A program made the position numbers and the translations under genes. From assembly GCA_947585745.1 (NCBI GenBank), contig CANPXF010000006.1, positions 1 through 64,000 of the forward strand: DNA of 64,000 nt, given 5' to 3'. This DNA is from an uncultured Clostridia bacterium (lineage in GTDB: Bacteria > Bacillota > Clostridia > Oscillospirales > Acutalibacteraceae). How positions within the stretch are numbered: position 1 is the stretch's first letter; every line of letters starts with the position of its first letter. Positions 53,986 through 61,336 of the stretch are shown here, one piece after another. Under the pieces are notes generated by a model, which saw only the letters and a program-made list of their open reading frames with translations, did no database searches and was not told the DNA's origin.

Positions 53986-55558
53986 TTTTATCCCTCAATT
54001 TTGGTATTTCTCTGTATGAAATTTCAATCTTACCGTTTACAAAGCTTACTATCGTTGTCTTTTGAAAGTTTTTATCCGTATCGGGATAATCAACTCTCTT
54101 GTGCGCTCCTCTGCTTTCCTTTCTGTTGAGCGCGCACATTACGGTCGCTAAGGCGAGATTCACACGGCTTTTTTCAAGGCTGTTTAAATCCTTATTTAAA
54201 AGAGATTTAAGCTTATCCTCCGCAGTTTTTAAATCATTTTCGTTTCTTAAAATTTTTAGGCTTTCTCCTAAAATTTTGCAGATTTCCTTTGAAAGCTCAG
54301 GTGAAACCTTTTTATCGGGAGATTTTTCGGCTATAAAATCGGTTGTAAACTCCGCGTTTATTTTGCCGGCGCTTTCACCCGCGATTTTTCCTCCGTACAA
54401 AGCGCCGAGCAGAGAATTTCCTCCAAGGCGGTTTGCTCCGTGGTATTGACAGGCGCACTCTCCCGCGGCAAAAAGCCCGTTTAATGAAGTCATATGGTTT
54501 TCGTCTACATAAATTCCGCCCATAAAATAATGTATTCCGGGGCTTATCGGTAAAGGCGTTTTTTCGGGATTCACGGAAAGATAATGAATACATTGCTCTT
54601 TTAAATCCGATAGGCGGTTTTTCCAAACATCTTTAGAAATCGGCGTCATATCGAGATACGCGGTATTTTCACATTCGGGCATATCCGTAACCTTAACAAT
54701 CTCGGCGGAAACAACGTCCCTCGGCATAAGGTTGCCCATTTCGGGATATTTTTCCTCCATAAAATACCAGAGACTGCCGTTTCTATTCACAAAGAGCCTT
54801 GCACCCTCGCCTCTCGCCGCCTCGCTGATTAAAAGGCGTTTTTGCTGAATCCCGACCGTTGTGGGGTGGTATTGCAAAAACTCAAGATTAGAAAGCTTAA
54901 CGCCCTGCTCAAATACGGTTGCCGTAACATCCGACGTATTGTTGACCGTACCCGTAGTAAGGCCCTCAAAAAGTCCGTTCATACCTCCCGTACACAGAAC
55001 AACGGCTCCGCAAAAGCTTATAAGCTCGTCGTTATAAGTATCCCGCGCAGTTAATCCTCTGCATTCGCCGTTTTCAATTATAAGTCGCTCAAATTTATGG
55101 TGGGAATAGCGGGTGACAATTTTCTCGTTCTCATATCTTCTCACCGCGTCAATAAGAGCGGTCATTACGATTTTACCCGTACTGCTTTTTACAAAAGCGG
55201 TGCGTTTTTTCTTCTGTCCGCCAAAATTCCTCTGAATAATTCCGATGCCGTTTTTTGAAAAAGGAACACCTAATTTATCAAGCATTTCAACAAGCTTCGG
55301 GGCATTTTTGCAAAGTCCGAGTACGGCATTCGGGTCGGCTAAATCAACCGCGCCGTTCATTGTATCAAAGAAATGCTCCGCGACGGTATCGTTTTCGCCC
55401 ATTGTATTGAGAGATGCGTTTATTCCGCCCTCTGCCATAACGGACTGGGCGCGTTCGGAGGGCTGGAGCGATATTAAATTACATTTGACGCCCTTTTCGG
55501 CTAAGGTATACGCGCAGGAAAGTCCCGCAAGTCCCGCGCCTACAATATTAACAGTCAT
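53969..55558 (-). CDS. frdA: Fumarate reductase/succinate dehydrogenase flavoprotein subunit
   Basis: The 529-residue FAD protein opens with NIVGAGLAGLSCAY, has the substrate-side LEFLQYHPTTVG and SEAARGEGARLFV, and the FAAGECACQYHGANRLGGN region of the FAD-binding C-terminal part. The Thr/His/Arg active-site set of the family is present. The ATG at 55558 overlaps the cytochrome subunit stop (ATGA); two earlier in-frame ATGs fall inside that gene. Direction of the reaction depends on the host's metabolism. Confidence 0.93.
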   Translation of the reverse strand: MTVNIVGAGLAGLSCAYTLAEKGVKCNLISLQPSERAQSVMAEGGINASLNTMGENDTVAEHFFDTMNGAVDLADPNAVLGLCKNAPKLVEMLDKLGVPFSKNGIGIIQRNFGGQKKKRTAFVKSSTGKIVMTALIDAVRRYENEKIVTRYSHHKFERLIIENGECRGLTARDTYNDELISFCGAVVLCTGGMNGLFEGLTTGTVNNTSDVTATVFEQGVKLSNLEFLQYHPTTVGIQQKRLLISEAARGEGARLFVNRNGSLWYFMEEKYPEMGNLMPRDVVSAEIVKVTDMPECENTAYLDMTPISKDVWKNRLSDLKEQCIHYLSVNPEKTPLPISPGIHYFMGGIYVDENHMTSLNGLFAAGECACQYHGANRLGGNSLLGALYGGKIAGESAGKINAEFTTDFIAEKSPDKKVSPELSKEICKILGESLKILRNENDLKTAEDKLKSLLNKDLNSLEKSRVNLALATVMCALNRKESRGAHKRVDYPDTDKNFQKTTIVSFVNGKIEISYREIPKLRDKNEIEN

Positions 55559-56094
55559 ACAAAATTCCACCTGATAAAATAAACAATAAATCCGATTGAT
55601 GCGAGAGCCAGAATAATTGAAATGAAAAAGAGTATATCCGCCGCTCGCGGTTTCAGCTTTCTGATTCCGAGCGAAATCAAGACGGGCTTTACGTTGGTTA
55701 TAATATGAACTCCGACGGAAAGAACAAGGAGAAGCTGGGTTGTTAGTTTATAGGCTGAAAAAAAGCTTAATTTAAAAACTCCGTCTACAACCTCGCCGAA
55801 AGCCGTTATATGAAAGAAAACAAGGAGCAAAATTACAAATCCACTTATTCTCCTCGCCCAAAAAAGGCGGTTTTCCTTGAAATACGGCGCTCCTGTTTTT
55901 TTAGCAATCATAATACTTTTAACCGTAAAAATAATACTTATAACCGCGTGAATTAAAATAAGGGTCAGCATAACGCGCGCCAGACTTCCCGTTAAAATCG
56001 GGGCAATATTCATAAGATTGAGCGAACCGCATACCGCGTGTACTATAAACAGCGCAAAAATAATTACTGTCATTAAGACGTTACATTTTCTCAC
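55555..56094 (-). CDS. Fumarate reductase/succinate dehydrogenase membrane subunit
   Basis: The 179-residue protein has five hydrophobic segments and histidines placed to bind haem (FIVHAVCG, ILIHAVISI, FFHITAFG, VHIITNV). It anchors the A and B subunits and exchanges electrons with quinone. The GTG at 56094 follows GGAGGGG by six bases; the longer TTG start overlaps that site. It leads a three-gene operon. Confidence 0.85.
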   Translation of the reverse strand: MRKCNVLMTVIIFALFIVHAVCGSLNLMNIAPILTGSLARVMLTLILIHAVISIIFTVKSIMIAKKTGAPYFKENRLFWARRISGFVILLLVFFHITAFGEVVDGVFKLSFFSAYKLTTQLLLVLSVGVHIITNVKPVLISLGIRKLKPRAADILFFISIILALASIGFIVYFIRWNFV

Positions 56095-56219
56095 AGCTAT
56101 CCCCTCCGTCAATCATTTCTCTGTTTTTTATATTAAAAGCATATCCGAAATCCCCTATTTTCTAATAAAGGGCTGTTTAAATTCACTTGCACACTGTTCA
56201 TAATAACAGATAAAAAAAT

Positions 56220-56246
56220 GGCTGTCAATTCAAATTTCTGACAGCC
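56220..56246 (-). terminator. Terminator of the patatin-like gene
   Basis: An inverted repeat (ggctgtca / tgacagcc) is followed by ATTTTTTTA on the minus strand. Confidence 0.8.
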
Positions 56247-56253
56247 GTATAAT

Positions 56254-57132
56254 TTAACTATTAAGATATTCCAACATCGGCTTTATCGACTTACCGCCCG
56301 TTTCTCTGCCGATTTGATAGAGCTCTCTGAGCTTTTCTTTGTCGTGGTCGACACGCTTTACCTTTACAGGCTCCTCAGGTCTTATCACAAAAATCTTTCC
56401 CTCTTTTTCAAGCCGTATAATATTTTCAACAATCTCGTTGTAATGCTCGGGAACATTATAAACAGTTTTCAAAAATCCGGGGTGGTTTTTATATTTTCCT
56501 CGATACATCATTTTCATAAGCTTCGACAACGGTTTCTTGCGGTAGCTTATGTCACGGGTTAGAATAAGAACAATTTTCTCATATCCGTTTTCCATAGCCC
56601 ATTCATACGGAATCGGATTCGCAACGCCCCCGTCAAGGTAATTTCTCCCCTCGACTTCAACCTCCTTTGACAGAACAGGCATACTGCTCGACGCCCTGCA
56701 GGCGGTTAAAAAATCGGAGCAGTTATCCTTTTCAAACGCTTTGGTTTCACCCGTTTCACAGTCGGTAGTAAAAGCGAAGAATTTTTGTTGTTTGTTGCTG
56801 AAAAATGTTTCGTAATCTAAAGGCACAAGCTCGTGGCTTATTTCTCCGAAAAGAAAGTCAAAGTTGAAAATCATTTTATCTTTTATAAGACTTCTAAGGC
56901 TTACATACCTTTTATCATTCACAAAATCGAGATTTACTTTTGCCGTGCGTCCTATCTGTTTCGAGAGATAATTTATCGCGCAAAGAGAACCCGCGGACAC
57001 TCCCCCGACGCAGGGAAAGTAAATATCGTTTTCCATAAATACGTCTAAAACTCCGCAGGTAAAAAAGCTTCGTAAAGCTCCTCCTTCAAGAATCAGCGCG
57101 GTTTTTTCGGTTTTAAATTCCAATAAATTCAC
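56254..57132 (-). CDS. Patatin-like phospholipase family protein
   Basis: The 292-residue protein has the oxyanion loop LEGGALRSFF, the nucleophile Ser46 in GGVSAGSL and the catalytic aspartate in LDGGVANPIPYE. The C-terminal third is the extension usual in bacterial patatin-like proteins. Such enzymes hydrolyse acyl ester bonds in lipids. No signal peptide is seen, so it should act in the cytoplasm. It is monocistronic. Confidence 0.92.
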   Translation of the reverse strand: MNLLEFKTEKTALILEGGALRSFFTCGVLDVFMENDIYFPCVGGVSAGSLCAINYLSKQIGRTAKVNLDFVNDKRYVSLRSLIKDKMIFNFDFLFGEISHELVPLDYETFFSNKQQKFFAFTTDCETGETKAFEKDNCSDFLTACRASSSMPVLSKEVEVEGRNYLDGGVANPIPYEWAMENGYEKIVLILTRDISYRKKPLSKLMKMMYRGKYKNHPGFLKTVYNVPEHYNEIVENIIRLEKEGKIFVIRPEEPVKVKRVDHDKEKLRELYQIGRETGGKSIKPMLEYLNS

Positions 57133-57299
57133 CAGCTGTCAAAATTTTTTACTCATAAATTATAATACAAACTTATATTAAAATCAAATTTTTATAATTA
57201 AAATCTTCTAAAGAATAAACAAATTTAAGGTAATAATTTGATTACACAAAAACGTATGAAGGCTGACAGCATAGCCTTGCGGGAATAATTACAAAAAAA

Positions 57300-57323
57300 C
57301 AGGATAGGTAAAAACCTATCCTG
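57300..57323 (-). terminator. Terminator of the PepSY gene
   Basis: A nine-base perfect stem (caggatagg / cctatcctg) is followed by TTTTTTT on the minus strand. Confidence 0.88.
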
Positions 57324-57342
57324 CCAAAAATATTAAATTTTA

Positions 57343-58332
57343 TTAACCCCAGGCGTCTATATCCTTGCTGATAATTTTTCCTGTTTTAGCGTTTATCTCG
57401 TACTCGTACTCGTAATGGCCCTTATAGAATTCAATCTCATAAACCTGGAGTCCGTCATCATAATCAAGCTTTGCCTTTGTAAAAATCACCTGCGAGCTTT
57501 TAAATCCCGCATTTTTAAGCGCTATTGACTTAGCCTTTGCCATTGTGATTTTTTTGCCCGAAGAATTAGCGATTTTCTTAACTTCTTTCGAGATAATTTT
57601 TCCCGATTTCGCAGTTATTTCATAATCGTACTTCTTGTTTTTAGTCTTAAATTCAATCTCGTAAACCTTAATTCCGTCATCGTAATCAAGCTTAGTCTTT
57701 ATGAATTTTGCGTTGCTTTTCTTAACGTTGGCGTTTTTAAGCGCTATTGACTTAGCTTTAGCCATTGTAATATTTTTACCGGAAGACTTGGCGATTCTCT
57801 TAACTTCCTTTGAGATAATCTTTCCTGTTTTAGCGTTGATTTCGTAATCATACTTTTTGTTTTTTGTTGTAAATTCAATATCGTAAACCTGAATTCCGTC
57901 ATCGTAATCAAGCTTTGTCTTTATGAATTTAGCCTTGCTTTTCTTAACATTGGCGTTTTTAAGCGCTTTTGATTTAGCTTTAGCCAACGAAATTTTCTTT
58001 CCCGAAGATTTGGCAATCTTTTTAACTTCTTTTGAAAGAATTTTTCCTGTTTTTGCGTTTATCTCGTAATCAAACTTTTTAGTTTTTGTTACAAAATCAA
58101 CATCGTAAACTCTTATACCGTCGTCATAATCAAGCTTTACCTTTGTAAACTTCGCTTTGCTTTTCTTAACTTTAGCGTTTTTAAGAGCAATTGATTTCGC
58201 CTTTGACTCTCCGATATAGCCTTTCGCGCAGGTGGATACAGACAAAATGCTAAATGCCATAATTGCCGCAACCAGTACGCATAATGATGTGATTATTATA
58301 TTTCTTTTTCTTTTAGCAACAGTATTTGTCAT
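57343..58332 (-). CDS. Exported protein with four tandem PepSY-like repeats
   Basis: The 329-residue protein has an N-terminal membrane or signal segment (NIIITSLCVLVAAIMAFSIL) and then four near-identical repeats of about 74 residues. Each has a helix (KAKSIALKNA), a KLDYDDGI turn and YEINAKTGKIISKE strands, the PepSY pattern. The repeats are Lys-rich and basic. PepSY domains are known in protease propeptides and regulators, with an inhibitory role proposed. It lies just downstream of a sensor kinase gene on the same strand, so it may be regulated by, or modulate, that system. The final repeat ends in KDIDAWG. Confidence 0.85.
   Translation of the reverse strand: MTNTVAKRKRNIIITSLCVLVAAIMAFSILSVSTCAKGYIGESKAKSIALKNAKVKKSKAKFTKVKLDYDDGIRVYDVDFVTKTKKFDYEINAKTGKILSKEVKKIAKSSGKKISLAKAKSKALKNANVKKSKAKFIKTKLDYDDGIQVYDIEFTTKNKKYDYEINAKTGKIISKEVKRIAKSSGKNITMAKAKSIALKNANVKKSNAKFIKTKLDYDDGIKVYEIEFKTKNKKYDYEITAKSGKIISKEVKKIANSSGKKITMAKAKSIALKNAGFKSSQVIFTKAKLDYDDGLQVYEIEFYKGHYEYEYEINAKTGKIISKDIDAWG
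57360..58225. repeat. Four tandem coding repeats of about 222 nt
   Basis: The PepSY units recur every 222 nt with high DNA identity, for example the segment encoding KLDYDDGI. Such repeats can expand or contract by recombination. Confidence 0.85.
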
Positions 58333-58390
58333 ATTAATTCCTCCTTTTTCTGTTGTAACTATATATTATAATCGAAATATTAAAATAAGA

Positions 58391-59833
58391 TTAGAGCGCG
58401 GGAATTTTTACAATAAATTTTGAACCTTTATTTAACTCGCTTTCTACAGAAACAGTTCCACCGTGCCATTTAGCAATATCCTTCACCATTGAAAGCCCAA
58501 GTCCGTTCCCGCTTGAGCCTCTTGAAGAATCTGCCTGATAAAAACGGTCAAAAATCTTATCAATATCATTTTGCGCAATTCCCACTCCGTTATCCTCGAC
58601 AGATAATACCGCGCTACTGTCCTCTTTTTTTAATTTTACATTAATATATCCGTTTTCATTTCCGTAACGGTAAGAGTTGGAAATTAAATTTGTAAGCAGT
58701 CTTGAAATTAAAGCTCTGTCACCGTTTATTTTGATTTCATCCTCAACCTCATAATTAAGCTCAATATTTTTTTCTCTAATAAGCTTCATATCAAAACAGA
58801 TAAGCTTAACAGCCTCGGAAAAATCAAGAACTTCCTTTTTGTATCGGTCGGAATTGTTTTCAATTCTTGAAAGCTCAAGAATACCGTCAATTATGTTGGA
58901 CATATTTCTGCCCTGTTTTTTTATCATTTTTATTGCGTCTATATATTCCTGATTGGTCTGCTCTTCGCTGAGGGAATAATCGCATTGTGCCATAATAACC
59001 GACATCGGCGTTCTAAGCTCGTGAGACGCGTCGGATATAAATTGCTTTTGCATATCAAAAGACTCGTTGAGCTTTATAAACATATTATTAAACGTATCGG
59101 TTAAATTTCTGACCTCGGGGGCATTTGATTTTATATTGATACGCTTATGCAAATCATCTCCGCTACTGATTTGCGAGGCGGTTTCGGTTATCTTCTTTAT
59201 GGGGTTTAGTGAAAAATAAACTATTATACAGCCTCCCGCAATTGCAATTATAAGCAAAATCGGAAGAACCCATATAGCCGCTGTTTCAAAAGAATTCAGC
59301 GCCGCCTCGCTCGTAGACGCCGATATTGTTCCACGCATCCAAAGTGAACCAAGTCCTGATATATCCTCATTATTATAGATATTCTGTAATTGCTGAATGT
59401 TAATTTTTTCATCAAAAATAAAAAGCTTTTCTCCGTTGTCGAATATTTCTCTTATTTCAGGCTCAAATGGTTCGTCGGAAATTCTGTTGCTTCCCATTAA
59501 AAATTCACCGTCGTCACTGTAAACTCCGACCTTAACACCTCTTTCATACGACTTGAAATTATCGGACAGAATATCAAAAATTCTATTGAGTACTGTTGAG
59601 CGGTCTAAAACAGACTCGTCATAATCGTCATAGTATTCATCAAAATAATCGTCGTCAAATTCATTTGTAAAGGAATCAATATTGTCGTAAACTACATCTT
59701 GGAGCGTATCTTTAAGCTGTTGCTCGGTTTCGGTTTTACTAAAAGAGAAAATAAGCCAGAAAGAGAAAACTACTATCGTTGCGGTAACAATAGCAAACCA
59801 AATTGCTATTCTGAGCTTTATTGAAATCTTCAC
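58391..59833 (-). CDS. Two-component sensor histidine kinase
   Basis: The 480-residue protein has transmembrane helices at about 10-32 and 186-208 flanking a sensor domain rich in acidic residues (60-75), a HAMP domain (209-260), the phospho-acceptor His271 in SHELRTPMS and an ATPase domain with NLISNSYRYG, DNGVGIAQ and GNGLGLSMV. It phosphorylates the response regulator encoded upstream, with which it overlaps by four bases. The acidic patch in the sensor loop could bind cations or basic peptides, which is inference. Confidence 0.94.
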   Translation of the reverse strand: MKISIKLRIAIWFAIVTATIVVFSFWLIFSFSKTETEQQLKDTLQDVVYDNIDSFTNEFDDDYFDEYYDDYDESVLDRSTVLNRIFDILSDNFKSYERGVKVGVYSDDGEFLMGSNRISDEPFEPEIREIFDNGEKLFIFDEKINIQQLQNIYNNEDISGLGSLWMRGTISASTSEAALNSFETAAIWVLPILLIIAIAGGCIIVYFSLNPIKKITETASQISSGDDLHKRINIKSNAPEVRNLTDTFNNMFIKLNESFDMQKQFISDASHELRTPMSVIMAQCDYSLSEEQTNQEYIDAIKMIKKQGRNMSNIIDGILELSRIENNSDRYKKEVLDFSEAVKLICFDMKLIREKNIELNYEVEDEIKINGDRALISRLLTNLISNSYRYGNENGYINVKLKKEDSSAVLSVEDNGVGIAQNDIDKIFDRFYQADSSRGSSGNGLGLSMVKDIAKWHGGTVSVESELNKGSKFIVKIPAL

Positions 59834-60495
59834 CTTAAAACATACCCCTTTCCGCGCACCGTATGGATATATTTACGTTCATAACCGACGTCAATTTTTT
59901 GTCTGAGATAACGAATATACACGTCGACAACATTAGTACCGCCCTCGTAGTCAAAGTTCCATATATGGTCCTCAATCTTTTCCCTTGACAGCACAATATC
60001 GCGGTTTATCATAAGATATTCCAAAAGCGAATACTCCTTCGGCGAAAGCTCAATCGGCTTATCACCGCGTTTAACCGTATGCTTGTCTATATTTAAGATT
60101 AAATCGTCTACCACAAGCTCATTTACGGAAACGTTATGCTTTTTTCTTGTGGCAACCCTTATTCTCGCCATAACCTCATCAAGCGAAAACGGCTTTACTA
60201 TATAATCGTCAGCTCCGCTGTCCAATCCGAAAACTCTGTCCTCAATCGAGTCCTTTGCGGTTAAAAATATAACAGGGGTATTAATGCCGTTTGAACGCAT
60301 ATAGTGCAAAACCTCATAGCCGTCTGCTTTAGGAAGCATTATATCTAAAATTACAACGTCATAATCAGTCATTGCGAGGAAATCCATTGCCTCTTCACCG
60401 TCAAAGCAACTGTCAACGCTGTAATTCTGTTTTGTTATCTTTTGGCTAAGAATTTTATTTAAATCTTTTTCATCTTCAACAACTAAAACTCTCAT
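59830..60495 (-). CDS. OmpR/PhoB-family response regulator
   Basis: The 221-residue protein has a receiver domain with acidic residues in VVEDEKD, the phospho-acceptor Asp51 in VVILDIMLPK and the FLTAKDS lysine, then a winged-helix DNA-binding domain containing ELSPKEYSLLEYLM and YIRYLRQKID. It should bind DNA as a dimer once phosphorylated. The ATG at 60495 follows GGAGGTA. A promoter lies upstream at 60517-60545. Confidence 0.95.
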   Translation of the reverse strand: MRVLVVEDEKDLNKILSQKITKQNYSVDSCFDGEEAMDFLAMTDYDVVILDIMLPKADGYEVLHYMRSNGINTPVIFLTAKDSIEDRVFGLDSGADDYIVKPFSLDEVMARIRVATRKKHNVSVNELVVDDLILNIDKHTVKRGDKPIELSPKEYSLLEYLMINRDIVLSREKIEDHIWNFDYEGGTNVVDVYIRYLRQKIDVGYERKYIHTVRGKGYVLR

Positions 60496-60516
60496 TTTTA
60501 TACCTCCTGTATTTTT

Positions 60517-60545
60517 ATCGTACGTCATATATTAAAATAAGTCAA
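60517..60545 (-). promoter_or_regulatory. Promoter of the two-component operon
   Basis: TTGACT (60540-60545) and TACGAT (60517-60522) on the minus strand have a 17-base spacer, just ahead of the regulator's ribosome-binding site. Confidence 0.7.
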
Positions 60546-60660
60546 GAAAATTAGAGTACAATTAAAAAGTTTTAACAAATTTAACATTATATTGTCAAAA
60601 TGGTATTAAAGCAAAGTTAATTAAACTAAAATAAAAGCGTAAATCATTTAATGTTTTGTA

Positions 60661-60689
60661 TTGACAAAAACCCACCGATATGATATTAT
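60661..60689 (+). promoter_or_regulatory. Promoter of the tRNA-Ser pair
   Basis: TTGACA (60661-60666) and TATTAT (60684-60689), spacer 17, lie 21 bases before the first tRNA. Confidence 0.85.
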
Positions 60690-60710
60690 AACAAATGCTG
60701 AAATAAGCAC

Positions 60711-60799
60711 GGAGAGGTGTCCGAGTGGTTTAAGGAGCTAGTCTTGAAAACTAGTGATCCCGCAAGGGACCAAGGGTTCGAATCCCTTCCTCTCCGCCA
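60711..60799 (+). tRNA. tRNA-Ser (UGA)
   Basis: The acceptor stem GGAGAGG/CCTCTCC, a long variable arm typical of serine tRNA, a TTCGAAT T-loop and encoded CCA are present. The anticodon loop CTTGAAA reads UGA. Confidence 0.96.
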
Positions 60800-60814
60800 T
60801 ATAATTTACCATAC

Positions 60815-60904
60815 GGAGGATTACTCAAGTGGTGAAGAGGCTCCCCTGCTAAGGGAGTAGGTCGGGCAACCGGCGCGAGGGTTCAAATCCCTTGTCCTCC
60901 GCCA
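60815..60904 (+). tRNA. tRNA-Ser (GCU)
   Basis: The acceptor stem GGAGGAT pairs with GTCCTCC, the variable arm is long, the T-loop is TTCAAAT and CCA is encoded. The anticodon stem-loop CTCCCCTGCTAAGGGAG gives GCU. Confidence 0.95.
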
Positions 60905-60934
60905 AAAAAGCCAAGGATTTTTCCTTGGCTTTTT
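60905..60934 (+). terminator. Terminator after the tRNA-Ser pair
   Basis: A hairpin (aaaaagccaagga / tccttggcttttt) with a T run directly follows the CCA of tRNA-Ser(GCU). Confidence 0.9.
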
Positions 60935-60967
60935 TATTTTTATTATGTTTTGATGTTTTTTTAATTC

Positions 60968-60996
60968 TTGACAAAATATATATCATATTATAAAAT
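60968..60996 (+). promoter_or_regulatory. Likely promoter of tRNA-Arg
   Basis: TTGACA (60968-60973) and TAAAAT (60991-60996) have a 17-base spacer, about 95 bases ahead of the tRNA. Confidence 0.65.
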
Positions 60997-61090
60997 AAAC
61001 AAGATAAAAATATATGCTCCAATTACTGCCTTTCAAAACATTTTTTTACTAAAAAATCATTTTATTGAAATTTTATAAAATTTAATATAC

Positions 61091-61167
61091 GTCTTCGTAG
61101 CTCAGCAGGATAGAGCGTTCGCCTCCTAAGCGAAAGGCCGTGGGTTCGAATCCCGCCGAGGACGCCA
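61091..61167 (+). tRNA. tRNA-Arg (CCU)
   Basis: The acceptor stem GTCTTCG/CGAGGAC, D-arm AGCTCAGCAGGATAGAGC, anticodon loop CTCCTAA (CCU), T-loop TTCGAAT and CCA are all present. Confidence 0.96.
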
Positions 61168-61170
61168 TTG

Positions 61171-61206
61171 AAAGCCGATTTTGATTTTTTCATATCGGCT
61201 TTTTTA
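61171..61206 (+). terminator. Terminator after tRNA-Arg
   Basis: A hairpin (aaagccgat / atcggcttt) is followed by TTTTATT. Confidence 0.85.
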
Positions 61207-61277
61207 TTTGAGATTTTTTATAACTGATTTTTATATAAATTTAAACACGGTTACATATAAATGAGTAGATAACTTTA

Positions 61278-61306
61278 TAGACAAACATTTTCGGTTATGA
61301 TATAAT
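61278..61306 (+). promoter_or_regulatory. Promoter of the feoAB gene
   Basis: TAGACA (61278-61283) and TATAAT (61301-61306) are 17 bases apart, about 30 bases before the start codon. No clear Fur-type palindrome was recognised. Confidence 0.7.
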
Positions 61307-61336
61307 TTCAAGTAGATTTAATTTAGGGAGTACGAA

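Noticed and set aside
54099..54449. Open frames opposite the fumarate reductase flavoprotein and other minus-strand genes
   Set aside because: They run antisense to well-supported genes, lack ribosome-binding sites and show no recognisable protein family.
57360..58225. CRISPR-like repeat array
   Set aside because: The periodic repeats are 222-nt coding units of one PepSY protein, not short repeats with unique spacers.
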